This document shows, piece after piece, positions 37,201-46,700 of a DNA stretch of 64,000 bases (position 1 is its first letter; every line of letters starts with the position of its first letter). The DNA is from an uncultured Barnesiella sp. (GTDB lineage: Bacteria; Bacteroidota; Bacteroidia; Bacteroidales; Barnesiellaceae_A): contig CALUJY010000003.1 in the NCBI GenBank assembly GCA_944321085.1, positions 1-64,000 of the forward strand. Direction: 5' to 3'. The notes below the pieces were generated by a model that was given only the letters and a program-made list of their open reading frames with translations, did not search any database and had not been told where the DNA came from. The translations under genes were made by a program, and so were the position numbers.

Positions 37201-37593
37201 GGTGAAGGCACGCAGTACTTGTTGGAAGAAACTGTCGATGGTGTTTATATTGAAAGCCGAGAAGTCATGCAGAAGCTGGTATAGCACCGTTTGTGCAATC
37301 TGTTGCAGTCGGTTTTCCGTGCAGCCGAAAGCCTCGCACAACGGTTGGCAATAGGGCGCATGGGCGGTATCGTGCGATAGCAAGTCGAGTTGCTTGACGA
37401 TGCGCTGCTTCATCTCGTCAGTCGCTTTGTTGGTGAAAGTGACGGCGAGAATGCGCCGGTGAGGCGATGAGATGTTGTTGTAGAATTGGTACCGGCCGTT
37501 CTCGTCGCGCTTGCCGAGTAGCATTTTGATATACTCTAAGGTAAGCGTGTAGGTCTTTCCTGAACCGGCAGAAGCCTTATAGATGTCTAACAT
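34261..37593 (-). CDS. UvrD/RecB-like helicase-nuclease (AddA type)
   Basis: A 1110-residue superfamily 1 helicase. Walker A is ASAGSGKTYT at residues 7-16, the DExx box is in YLIDEFQDTSRLQW, and later motifs include VLTIHKSKGLEFP and AYVAFTRAIE. A C-terminal PD-(D/E)xK nuclease core, VVIIDYKFG then YRKQLANY, lies near residue 1055. This domain order is that of AddA/RecB, which resects double-strand breaks. The usual partner AddB nuclease is not adjacent, nor anywhere in the window. The longest frame begins at 37713 but its first 40 residues overlap the SUI1 gene and look non-coding; MLDIYKASAG at 37593 is preferred, 8 bases after the SUI1 stop. Confidence 0.85.
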   Translation of the reverse strand: MLDIYKASAGSGKTYTLTLEYIKMLLGKRDENGRYQFYNNISSPHRRILAVTFTNKATDEMKQRIVKQLDLLSHDTAHAPYCQPLCEAFGCTENRLQQIAQTVLYQLLHDFSAFNINTIDSFFQQVLRAFTQEVGLQGGFDVEMDNAFVTATAIDRMLDDLDDSANNDLFNWLIRYAEENIKEGGTWDIYGHNSDKTDIQQLARELSSENYKKHRDLLLDKKRDDFTAYLKTMRNLCTDYRNTLRTYALQARDAIAGTGIDTELFTYNWTKRLDLFANPHAVISTEEDVMRFLKYATDREKWFAKTKIKKSGIDTEAVIAAIAAPIEAVANHLGEPYTHYRTAIECSQHLYALGILADIDKYIMEYEQEHNTLLLSKTSEILNGIINQSDAPFIYEKLGTRIEHYLIDEFQDTSRLQWQNFEPLVTESLANHNDNLIVGDVKQSIYRWRNSDWRLLHKAFDADRNPLFVHHDMETNWRSCAEIVTFNNTFFKKAAQLLQESLTDKINRSLAGDRPEPEIAAAYARLTQKVAPTNKNSSGRVAIHWLKKEGSKKELFYNAAELRIPALLQELFEKGYRMRDIAFLVNTNTEAKRIVEFLLALSAEGSSSLRDLRVISDEALLITNAPPIKLIMGMLRHINRPDVPIYELFLSYEHELMRLATRHGESRALAAYFEQRRQNRLLDSDLQEFIDSIQQLPLFEMCERIIDYFAHFGYTERYVAYIEAFQDIVTDYCRTHNADLHSFITWWDAKEKRSRDHADSCFAIKSPDDLDAIRVLTIHKSKGLEFPVVIIPYAMWPLNRENKSILWCSAPEPPFDQMPVLPLTYSSKRLSDTLFARQYFEENINSHIDSLNLAYVAFTRAIESLIVFAQLPSLPKKGGDNIQLSTMSDLIYNVITAHDATPADDNEIDLSAFFTEGDDEATFDTGNKPRTAAPCTEAERPMQESTYNIVLPGNRMRLRLKSTGITGNDARDYGTLMHNILAEIRYYDDIVPTVRRFVGEGSLPASDEASTVARLQQWLSLPETRQWYAPGITVLTETEILQPQSVFYRPDRVIIDGDRVVIIDYKFGNIERDATYRKQLANYMALVRDMGYPQVDGFLWYLSLEKIVQV

Positions 37594-37601
37594 GGGTGTT
37601 A

Positions 37602-37946
37602 TTATATGATACGGGCTTTGTAGCCTGCACGGGTCAGCAGTTCGAGCGTCTTCTGCCGATGGTCGCCTTGTATGAGAATTTCGCCGTCCTTGTCGGAGCC
37701 TCCTACGCCGCAATGCGTTTTCAGCATCTTGGCAAGAGCTTTCAAGTCGGCTTCTGTCCCTATAAAACCGGTGATGAGGGTGACGGCCTTGCCGTTGCGA
37801 TTGCGTTTGTCGAGCTTGATGCGGAGGTTCTGCCGGGCAGGGGGAAGGGTCTCGGCTTCGGCCTGTTCGCCGGTATCGTATTTGTAGTCGGGGTTGGTCG
37901 AATATACTACATTGAGCCTATCTTTCCAGTCGTTGTTGTTTGCCAT
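37602..37946 (-). CDS. yciH: SUI1/eIF1-like translation factor family protein
   Basis: A 114-residue protein. A variable N-terminus precedes the SUI1 fold: IKLDKRNRNGKAVTLITGF, then LKALAKMLKTHCGVGGS and the final GDHRQKTLELLTRAGY. Bacterial SUI1 homologues are thought to affect start-codon fidelity in some species, but their role in Bacteroidota is not established. I used ATG 37946 (MANNNDW); an upstream ATG at 37988 would place the promoter box inside the gene. It directly precedes the helicase-nuclease gene (8-base gap). Confidence 0.85.
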   Translation of the reverse strand: MANNNDWKDRLNVVYSTNPDYKYDTGEQAEAETLPPARQNLRIKLDKRNRNGKAVTLITGFIGTEADLKALAKMLKTHCGVGGSDKDGEILIQGDHRQKTLELLTRAGYKARII

Positions 37947-38380
37947 GGGTCGTTGTGCTTTTGAGTCTCTACAAAAGTACGACAACAAGCCGTAACGGAT
38001 GAAAAAAACGGAGAGATTATTTTTTTCGGTGGGACGTTTTAAGTTTTATTTGGGTTTTGTCGCCGCCGGTATGATACGATTTCGGTCGGGAAAATATGTA
38101 CTATATACACCGTTTTTTCTTACGTAATTTGCGATGCTGTCGTTGTCGTTGCCGAAGCGTGTCGTTGCGACTGCCGAAGTTTGTTCTGACGGCTGTTTTG
38201 CATGTTTGACAGTAAAATTGTTTAATAGCATCTTACAGATATGAGAAAAGCCGTTGTTTTACTATTTGATATGATAAAATTGACGAATTGACACCTTTTT
38301 ATGGATGAAAAGCTCGTAAATTGCCTACGCTATTAATATGATTATTCTCGGAAGTGAGTTTAATCGAAAAATGTACAGAT
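37947..38380. other. Divergent intergenic region
   Basis: The 434-base gap holds the SUI1 promoter box at its left end. A possible TAAATTGC -7-like box (38317-38324) precedes the plus-strand cargo gene. A 61-codon minus-strand frame at 38046-38231 lacks coding character. I see no RNA structure. Confidence 0.45.
37972..37979 (-). promoter_or_regulatory. -7 box for the SUI1/helicase pair
   Basis: The minus strand reads TACTTTTG, matching TAnnTTTG, 26 bases before the ATG at 37946. No clear -33 element is seen. Confidence 0.45.
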
Positions 38381-41300
38381 ATGAAAAACGTAGGGATTAT
38401 TTTTTTGAGTATTGTATTGGGCATACCGGCATTTGCCCAGATACAACAATTTGATGTGGCATTCCCTTCACCCGTGGCATTCTATGATTTTGATGGTGAT
38501 GGAGAAAAAGAGTTTGTGTATATGTCGAATTATTCCGACAAATTGCAATTCTATGACGGTATCTCGCAAAGTTTCGTGCTTTTGCCCGAAAAGGAGCAGA
38601 TTGTAGATTATATGCAGTATGGGGAAGTTGTCGGCATAAGCGATGTCAACGGTGACGGAATCGTCGATATAGCGCTTTACTCGGAAGAAAATTATGGACG
38701 GAATGTGCAGAATACGGTGGTAAGCAACGGCTCGGCACATGAGGTCAAAAGGATGCTTGTCTATCCGCTTTGGGATGCCGACGGCGATGGCGCTGCCGAA
38801 GCCGTAGAGGACAAGGGCGGTTATTACCTTATATGGAAGCATCTGGTTGACGGTGTATGGAAATCGTGGCAAATGGATTTGTGGGCGTACGAAGATTATC
38901 AGGGCGATTTCGATTCGGCTTCGTGGATGGAGATGCAGGAGTCGGCAGCGGTAGGGAAGAATCCGGCCGGAGACCCCCGCAGTATACTTACCGGAGCCGC
39001 TCTCGAACCATCCAGTACCCCTGTACCTATTACTTCACCCAATGTGACGATTGACCTCAATCGCGACGGTTATGTCGATTTGTTGGAGACGGCGTCGGGT
39101 ACGCTCTATTACGGTACGCCCGAGGGGAATTATGTGGTATCGACAGTGGGCGGTACGGTGGTGGCAAAGGACCTGAACGGAGACGACATTGTAGATTATA
39201 TTGTGTATGGCGGCGAGTTGAATGAGGTGAAGACGTTGCTCTATGAAGGGGGCGGCGAGTTTCGTGAGGAGACTCTGATAGATAACCTCGCAGCCGACAA
39301 TCCCGTGTGGTGTTACGACTTCGACAAGGATGGCGATGTGGATATCCTGTTGACATTCAGTTCGCTGAATACCGATGGCGAGACCTGTTACACGCTCTTT
39401 TTCGAGAATGACGGCACGGGTAACTTCACGCGTCACGAAGAGTATCAGGAGCATCGCTGGCAATATTCGCTTTGTCGCGATGTGGATAATGACGGTTATT
39501 ACGACCTCTTGCTTTTCTCTTATGACAACCCCGTACCGGCTAATATACAATATGACGATTATGAGGTGCAGGTGATGTTGCGGCGCGGTAATGGAAACCT
39601 GTCGTTCGGTGAGGCCGAGGAGCTTTTCTCGGTTACGACGACTTACTATAACGCCTTGCGTCCCGACTATCCCGACTATGCGGCTCTGTCGCATTGGTCG
39701 ATTCATGCCGAGAACCTCGATAACGACGGGTATGCCGAGGTGTGGCTAAGTGCTTCGCCCGATTTTAACAGCCTGCCTATGCCAGCGAGTGTGGCCAAGG
39801 TTCCCGGGCGGGTCAATACTCTCCCTGCCGCGCCGACGGGCTTGCGTGCCGATTACAGGCCTTCTACCGGGAAGCTCATTCTTTCATGGAATGCCGCTAC
39901 CGATGCCGAAAGCAGCAGTAAAGACCTTACTTACGCCATACGCATCGGCTCGCAACCCGGGCAGGATGATAAGGTGAAAGGCTATGCCCATGCCGACGGT
40001 AGGCGTGAGAACTTTGTCGACGGCAATGCCGGGAGCTTCCTGGGTAGAGAGCTGGATATTCGTTCGTGGAAGCCCGGCACTTACTATGTGAGTGTGCAGG
40101 CGGTCGACCCCAACCATGCCGGCTCGCCGTGGAGCGACGAGATAAGTTTTGTGCATACCTATCTGCCGGTCGACTTCACGATGTCGGCTACGCAGATATC
40201 GACGGTAGACACGCTGACGGTATATTATACCTACGACGACAGATTGGCATACAGTTGGGATGCCGGAGATGGCGCCGTGGTATCGGACGAGCAGGGCAAG
40301 GCTTGTATAGAGTGGAATACGGCCGGGTACAAAGTGCTTACGCTCGTGGTCACGGCTGCCGACGGAACGACGGCAAGAAGTTCACAAACCGTGAATGTAT
40401 TGGCCAATCATGTCGGATTGGGGGAATATACCCCCTTTGTTACAGAGAACATAGCTTCGCAGCGCAACTTCTATGACTACGACAATGACGGCCTTACCGA
40501 TTTTGTGAAAGACGACGGGTTGTATAAAAACAACGGTGACGGTACGTTCGGCAAAGCCAAGGGTATATTCAATCAGGGGCTTGACATAATGTATTCACGG
40601 TGGATAGATATGAATATGGATGGCCTTGCCGATTTGTTGTATAACATATACGATACCCAGGTAGGCCGTTACAGCATAGGTGGCATGTTGGAGAATGAAG
40701 AGAATGGCAACTTCTCTAAAAATTCATCTCCCGATATTACGGTAATAGGAAGTGACGGGAGCGACAACGGCAAATATATGCTGGTGTCGGAGGCCATAGA
40801 CCTTGATAACGACGGCTTTGTGGATTTTATTTCCGACAACAATTACGTATATCGAAATGAGGATAACAGAACCTTCACGCAGACGAAGATGAAAGACATG
40901 TATATGTCGTCGGTGTATATAGACTGGGACCGTGACGGCTTATGGGACAATGTGGGAGAATTGCAGCGAAACGGTAGCGACTATACTGCCCTGACGGTGT
41001 ATCGCAACAAAGGAAACTTTGAGTTCGAGACATTGACGATACCTATCGAGGAGCCTGTCACGAGCGAATGGAATTATAATCTGCACCTCGAACCCATCCT
41101 GTCGGACCTGAATGGCGACGGTTATCTGGATATGGTATTCTTCCAAGACAAACATACGGTGCTGGTGCTTTATAACGAGGAGAATCTGCGTTTTGTGCCC
41201 GGCTTTGAGATAGCGATGGGAGACGATGTAACCGACATACCGATGCCTACCGAATGTTGTCTGTTCGATATGGATAACAATGGGTATGAAGATATCTTCT

Positions 41301-43552
41301 TCTTTGCCTATAATAAATTGCAGCAAGACTCGGTGGGCCTGTATGGTGTATTCATAGATGCACAGGGCGTGTACAACCGGGGTTTTGTGACGCCCGGAAT
41401 ACGGTATCATAACAGCATAGCCATGGCAACATTGGCCAACGGGGAGGCTCCGGATGTATATGCCGGCTATACTACTGATGACGCGTCGTATCTCTATATG
41501 GCCGACAACTTGACAAAAACGACCAATACGCCGCCGCAGACACCTGCGATGGTAACGGCCGTGCAAACCGACAATTCGTTGTTGATAGAGTGGAATCCTG
41601 CTGTCGATGCCGAAACCCCGTCGTCGAAGTTGCGTTATAACCTGTCGGTCAAGAAAAAAGGCGCAAGCGGCGATGACAGTTATATTATTTCGCCGTTTAA
41701 TGCCGGCAGCAATACGACAGGTCCGTTGTTGGCCGGTATTTCCGCGTCGGCAACCGGAGGCTGCGTGACACAATATTATTATCCTGTTGCGACACGGTAT
41801 GAAATACCGGTCGACAGATTACCCGTCGGTGAGTTGGAGATACAGATACAGATACAGACAATAGATTTATGGGGCGAAACCTCCGATTTTTCGGCTCCTG
41901 TAACTGTTAAGATAGAAAGTCGTCCGTTGCTCGAAGCACCTCGCTCGGTATGTTCTGATGAAGTGGCAACGATAGTTTATAAAGGCACAGTGGCAGATGA
42001 TGTAGTGCCAGAGTGGGATTTTGCCGGAGGCGAGGTGTTGTCGGGTAGCGGTTACGGCCCTTATGACGTGGTATGGAAGAGCGATGGCGTGAAGCAGGTG
42101 ACGGTGACTGTGGATGGTGCTGAGTCGATGGTAAACATCGCAGTGCAGCCCGATTACAATGCTGTCTTTATCGCACCCGAACGGGTATTCTATAATGCCG
42201 ATTTCGCTATTACATTGCCCGATGTGCCGCGTAATGCTACCTTTGCATGGTCGCTGAGTGGCGAAGAACGCGACGGCGAGGATATCGAAGTGGTGGGTGA
42301 ACCCGGTATGATACGGGCTACGGCGCGTATTGTAGGGCATCCCGAGCTTACTGAGCGTACCCTGACGCTTGCTGTAGGGCTCAATGGGTGTACCAAGGTG
42401 CACCAGTGTACGCTGCAAGTCCTTCCCGAGCTTGCGCCTCCCGTGCTGTCATTGGTGGAGAGCGAAGGCACAAAGAATGTCGTGACATGGAATGCCGCAT
42501 GGATGGATGCCGATTGCAGTGATATCGTAATTTATAAGGAAGGGGCATATCTGAATGATTTCATTGAGATAGGTCGTCGCCCCAAAGCAGAAGGACGGTT
42601 TGTCGATACGGCCTCCGACAATACGGTGCGCAGTGAAAGATATGCCATAGCCATGCTGATGAACGATGGAACGATAAGCCCGATGAGCGATATACACCAA
42701 ACCGTGTTGCTGACAATCAACAGGGGTATGATAGCGGGTAATTACAATCTGATATGGAATGGCTATGTAGGGCGTGAAATAGCATCTTATCGTATATTGC
42801 GGGGCGCATCGCCCGATGCTCTGCACGAGATAGCAACCTTGTCGGGTGCCGCTACAAGTTATGTCGATGCGTCGGTAGACGCCGAGCCTTATTATGCGCT
42901 TGAAATCCATCCCGTAGAGAATTACTATCCCGATGTTTCGGGTTATATGTCGTTGGCTGCTGCCGACGAAAGTGTGAGGTCGAATGTGGTATATTCGGGT
43001 GATGCTCGCAATATTACCTATGTCGAGCAGTTGAGAATACTGACCGTGGGTAATGTCGATGCGTTAACGCCCGAAAATCCGGTGGCATATTTGTATGCCG
43101 AGGTACTCCCCGTGACAGCTTCGTATGCGCAAGTGGTATGGGAGGTTGTCGATGGCGAAGAGTATGCAAGTGTCGATGCTTATGGCGTAGTTACTGCCAA
43201 AAATAATGCCCAAGATGGTTTGGTTACCATTATGGCGACAGCAGTAGATGGCAGCGATGTGACGGCATTCATACAGCTTACAGTGGAGAAAAATTCGGGT
43301 GTAGGGCTTATACCCGCAATGAAATATGCCGAAGTAAAGGCATATCCTGTACCTGCGAGTGATGTGTTGTATATATCGTCGCGTGAGACGATAGACCGTT
43401 TGCAGCTCATCGATATGCAGGGACGCGTGGCAAAAGATGTACGTGGCGATAATCGTATGCTCGATGTTTCGCGTATTCCGCAAGGCACGTATCTGCTGAG
43501 GGTAGTACTTGCTGATGGTTATGCGGTATCGCTGAAAATCGTAAAGAGATAA
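38381..43552 (+). CDS. Giant VCBS/FN3 surface protein with T9SS sorting domain
   Basis: A 1723-residue exported protein. A signal peptide (MKNVGIIFLSIVLGIPAFAQ) is followed by VCBS/FG-GAP repeats with calcium-loop motifs (DFDGDGE, DVNGDGI, DADGDGA, DFDKDGD) over about residues 25-470. Next come FN3 (about 480-590), a PKD-like domain (595-680), a second VCBS block (690-1050) and a second FN3 (1052-1165). Ig-like segments and a BIG2-like domain (1558-1636) follow. A type A sorting domain ends it: LQLIDMQGRVAKDV, IPQGTYLLRV, KIVKR. It is likely a calcium-dependent adhesin or binding scaffold released by a PorU-type sortase. A GTG at 38354 is rejected because ATG 38381 begins a clean signal peptide. 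No catalytic site was seen. Confidence 0.85.
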   Translation: MKNVGIIFLSIVLGIPAFAQIQQFDVAFPSPVAFYDFDGDGEKEFVYMSNYSDKLQFYDGISQSFVLLPEKEQIVDYMQYGEVVGISDVNGDGIVDIALYSEENYGRNVQNTVVSNGSAHEVKRMLVYPLWDADGDGAAEAVEDKGGYYLIWKHLVDGVWKSWQMDLWAYEDYQGDFDSASWMEMQESAAVGKNPAGDPRSILTGAALEPSSTPVPITSPNVTIDLNRDGYVDLLETASGTLYYGTPEGNYVVSTVGGTVVAKDLNGDDIVDYIVYGGELNEVKTLLYEGGGEFREETLIDNLAADNPVWCYDFDKDGDVDILLTFSSLNTDGETCYTLFFENDGTGNFTRHEEYQEHRWQYSLCRDVDNDGYYDLLLFSYDNPVPANIQYDDYEVQVMLRRGNGNLSFGEAEELFSVTTTYYNALRPDYPDYAALSHWSIHAENLDNDGYAEVWLSASPDFNSLPMPASVAKVPGRVNTLPAAPTGLRADYRPSTGKLILSWNAATDAESSSKDLTYAIRIGSQPGQDDKVKGYAHADGRRENFVDGNAGSFLGRELDIRSWKPGTYYVSVQAVDPNHAGSPWSDEISFVHTYLPVDFTMSATQISTVDTLTVYYTYDDRLAYSWDAGDGAVVSDEQGKACIEWNTAGYKVLTLVVTAADGTTARSSQTVNVLANHVGLGEYTPFVTENIASQRNFYDYDNDGLTDFVKDDGLYKNNGDGTFGKAKGIFNQGLDIMYSRWIDMNMDGLADLLYNIYDTQVGRYSIGGMLENEENGNFSKNSSPDITVIGSDGSDNGKYMLVSEAIDLDNDGFVDFISDNNYVYRNEDNRTFTQTKMKDMYMSSVYIDWDRDGLWDNVGELQRNGSDYTALTVYRNKGNFEFETLTIPIEEPVTSEWNYNLHLEPILSDLNGDGYLDMVFFQDKHTVLVLYNEENLRFVPGFEIAMGDDVTDIPMPTECCLFDMDNNGYEDIFFFAYNKLQQDSVGLYGVFIDAQGVYNRGFVTPGIRYHNSIAMATLANGEAPDVYAGYTTDDASYLYMADNLTKTTNTPPQTPAMVTAVQTDNSLLIEWNPAVDAETPSSKLRYNLSVKKKGASGDDSYIISPFNAGSNTTGPLLAGISASATGGCVTQYYYPVATRYEIPVDRLPVGELEIQIQIQTIDLWGETSDFSAPVTVKIESRPLLEAPRSVCSDEVATIVYKGTVADDVVPEWDFAGGEVLSGSGYGPYDVVWKSDGVKQVTVTVDGAESMVNIAVQPDYNAVFIAPERVFYNADFAITLPDVPRNATFAWSLSGEERDGEDIEVVGEPGMIRATARIVGHPELTERTLTLAVGLNGCTKVHQCTLQVLPELAPPVLSLVESEGTKNVVTWNAAWMDADCSDIVIYKEGAYLNDFIEIGRRPKAEGRFVDTASDNTVRSERYAIAMLMNDGTISPMSDIHQTVLLTINRGMIAGNYNLIWNGYVGREIASYRILRGASPDALHEIATLSGAATSYVDASVDAEPYYALEIHPVENYYPDVSGYMSLAAADESVRSNVVYSGDARNITYVEQLRILTVGNVDALTPENPVAYLYAEVLPVTASYAQVVWEVVDGEEYASVDAYGVVTAKNNAQDGLVTIMATAVDGSDVTAFIQLTVEKNSGVGLIPAMKYAEVKAYPVPASDVLYISSRETIDRLQLIDMQGRVAKDVRGDNRMLDVSRIPQGTYLLRVVLADGYAVSLKIVKR

Positions 43553-43570
43553 GAAAAAAAACGTGGCAGC

Positions 43571-43620
43571 CATGCCCCCCCGCAAGCTTTTTGTCCGGCT
43601 TTGGGGGGCATGTTGTTTTT
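43571..43620 (+). terminator. Terminator after the VCBS cargo gene
   Basis: CATGCCCCCC (43571-43580) pairs with GGGGGGCATG (43603-43612) around a 22-base loop, followed by TTGTTTTT. Confidence 0.8.
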
Positions 43621-43720
43621 ATATGGTGACAGTGACAATAATTTTTACGTGCAGTAATTGTGACGTGATGCAATAAAATGACAATGACGCCGTTTCTAAG
43701 ATTAGAAGAAAAAGATAGAA

Positions 43721-46700
43721 ATGTTGCTTAGATATACGTTGAAACGCTTTTTTTGTAAAGTTGCTTCACTCTGTCATGTTGCATGGATTGTGACAATAGC
43801 AGTAGTGTGCGCCGTCTTGGGGGGCACGGAACGTGCTGCCGCACTGCCGGTGTCGCACTATGCCGAGCATTCGGTATTGTCGTCGGGATATTGGTATAAA
43901 ATATCGGTTACCAATAGCGGCATACACGAAATCAGTTACAACCGTTTGCGCGAGTGGGGATTTACCGACCCTTCGCGGGTGCGCATATACGGCTATGGAG
44001 GCGCTATGTTGCCCGAGACGGTAAGACCCGACGATGTCGACGACTTGCCTCAGATACCTGTCGTACATTACAATAATCGTATCTTATTCTATGCACAAGG
44101 AACGGTTTCATGGTGGTATGACCCTTCTTTGGGGGATATGTTACATAGGCAGAATACCTACTCGACGGCCGGATATTATTTTATTACCGAGAGCAATGTT
44201 CAAGCAGCAGAGCCTGCACAAGCCTCGCTTAACAGTTCCATGACAGGAGAGGAGGTTAGTGTTTATGACGGATATACCCTGCACGAGCAAGAGTTGGCTT
44301 CGCTCAGTAAGAGCGGCAGGGTATTTCTCGGAGAGGACTTCCGATATACGCAGTCGCAAAGTTTCTCGTTTTCAACCCCCGGTATAGTAAATAATACGCT
44401 TCGTGTCGAAGTGGCTTTCGGTGCCAAGGTGACGGGTGGAGGTGCTACCCTGAAACTGTATCATAACAACCGTCAGGTGTCGTCGGGGACGGGTTGGAAC
44501 ATCGGAGCCAACAGCGATGCCACATACGAGTTTATGAAATATATTTCGCCCGAAGCCGATGTAACGTCGAATGACGGGAATGATGTTTTTACCGTTACTT
44601 ATCAACCAGCCGGAACGACGATAGAAGCCCGCCTTGATTATATAAAATTGCAATATAAGCGTGATTTGCGATTGTACGACGGAGCGGTGCAGTTCCGTAA
44701 CAATGATTTCCCCGCGGGCGGTACGTTTGTTATAGGGAATTTCGACGAGCGGTGTATCGTGTGGGATATTACAACGCAATATTGTCCGCAACAGGTAGCT
44801 GTGAAGGTGACCGATGGCAAAGCACGCTTCTCGCCGGTTGAGTGTCTGCATGATTATATTGCTTTCGACCCGGCTTCATCGTTTCCTTCGCCCACGGGTG
44901 TAGGTGCGTTGTCGAATCAAGATTTGCACGGCATGGATACCCCCGATATGGTGATACTTGCACCACGGCAATTCCTTACTTATGCCGACCGTGTGGCTGC
45001 ATTGCACGAAAGTGTCGATAGCATGAATGTAGCTGTGATAGATCACGACCTTGTCTTCAATGAGTTTTCGTCGGGAACTCCCGATGCCGTAGCATATCGC
45101 CGGTTGATGAAGATGTTTTACGATCGTTCGCAGGCCGATGTTACCGGCACGCAGGTGAAATATTTATTGCTGTTTGGCCGAGGCTTCTATGATAACCGAC
45201 GTATTATCAGCGAAGTGCGTAATTGTGGCTATCCCACCTTGCTTACTTATCAGAATCCACGCAGCGATAATGAAACATATTCGTATGTGTGCGACGACTT
45301 TTTTACTTATCTTAGTGACTCTGTTTCAACGAACAACGGCTCGAATAGAATGTGCATTGCCGTAGGCCGTTTCCCTGTAAAGAGTAACAGCGAGGCTGAG
45401 GTGGTGGTAGAGAAACTGTATAAGTATGTGACGCAACCTAATTACGGAGCATGGCGCAACCAAGCCATCTTGGTGGCCGACGATGGTAACTCGGGGACAC
45501 ACATGCGTCAAGCCGAGAGCGTCGAAACGTATTGGAAAGCCGACCGCTCAGATCTTGTGGTGAATAAAGTCTATATAGATGCTTACCCCGAGTCGCAGAC
45601 GTCTACGGGGCGTACTTATCCCGATGCCAAACGTCGTATGATGCAACTGCTCGAAGAGGGGCAGCTTGTGCTCGATTACGTGGGGCATGCCAACTCGGTA
45701 GGGTGGACGGGCGAAGACTTGCTGAACATTACCGATATACGTTCCATGTACCTCAAAAACCTGCCTTTTATGATAACGGCGACATGCGATTTCAGTCGTT
45801 ACGACTCGGAGGAGGAATCGGGAGGAGAAATATTTTTCCTTAACGAATTTGGCGGTGCAATAGCTCTTTTTTCTTCGACCCGCGTGGCGTGGATAAACGA
45901 AAACGGACGGTTGAATAATGCTTTGGCGCAATATCTTTTCGAGAAAGACGAGAATGGCAATGTCTATCCCATAGGCGAGATTATTGCCAAAGCCAAAAAT
46001 TATATCACCGACTTGTACTTCAAAAATCCCGAGAGTTATCATTCGCCAGACAGTAACAAGTTGGTATATTCGTTATTGGGCGACCCTGCCATGCGGTTGG
46101 GCTATCCTTCTTATAAGGTGAGTGTGACACGGATAAACGGAAAGCCCATAGGGAGTGCCATTACTCTTGAAGCACGTTCGAAGGTGTCGCTTGAAGGTAA
46201 GATACTTACACCTGCCGGAGAGCTTGCCGAGGATTTCTACGGCCTTGTTATGGTTAACGTTTATGACGCAGCCGAGACAACGCTCTCGAACGGTTACGAG
46301 GACGGTGTGCAGGTGGAGTTTAAGGAACGCTCCAACAAACTCTTCTCGGGGCGTGCCAATGTCGATGGCGGTACTTTCAGCCTCTCGTTTACCATGCCCA
46401 AAGAGACAAGTTTCTCGAACGAAAGCGGTTTGATAAGCCTTTACGCATACGATGCCTATGGGCGTGAAGCGAGCGGTTCTACCGAGATGATAAAGATAGG
46501 CGGCTCTTCGTCGCGTCCGCAGACCGATACGATAGGTCCTGATATTCTCTATCTGTATTTGAACACAAGCAATTTCCAAAACGGCGATATTGTTAACGAA
46601 TCGCCTATGCTTATTGCAGCAGTGTCGGACTCGTCGGGTATCAATGTTTCATCGTCGGGAATAGGCCATACCATGACGGTAACGATAGATGGGCGCAAAG

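Noticed and set aside
38046..38231. A 61-codon minus-strand frame upstream of the VCBS cargo gene
   Set aside because: No signal peptide, motif or upstream promoter, and composition unlike neighbouring genes.
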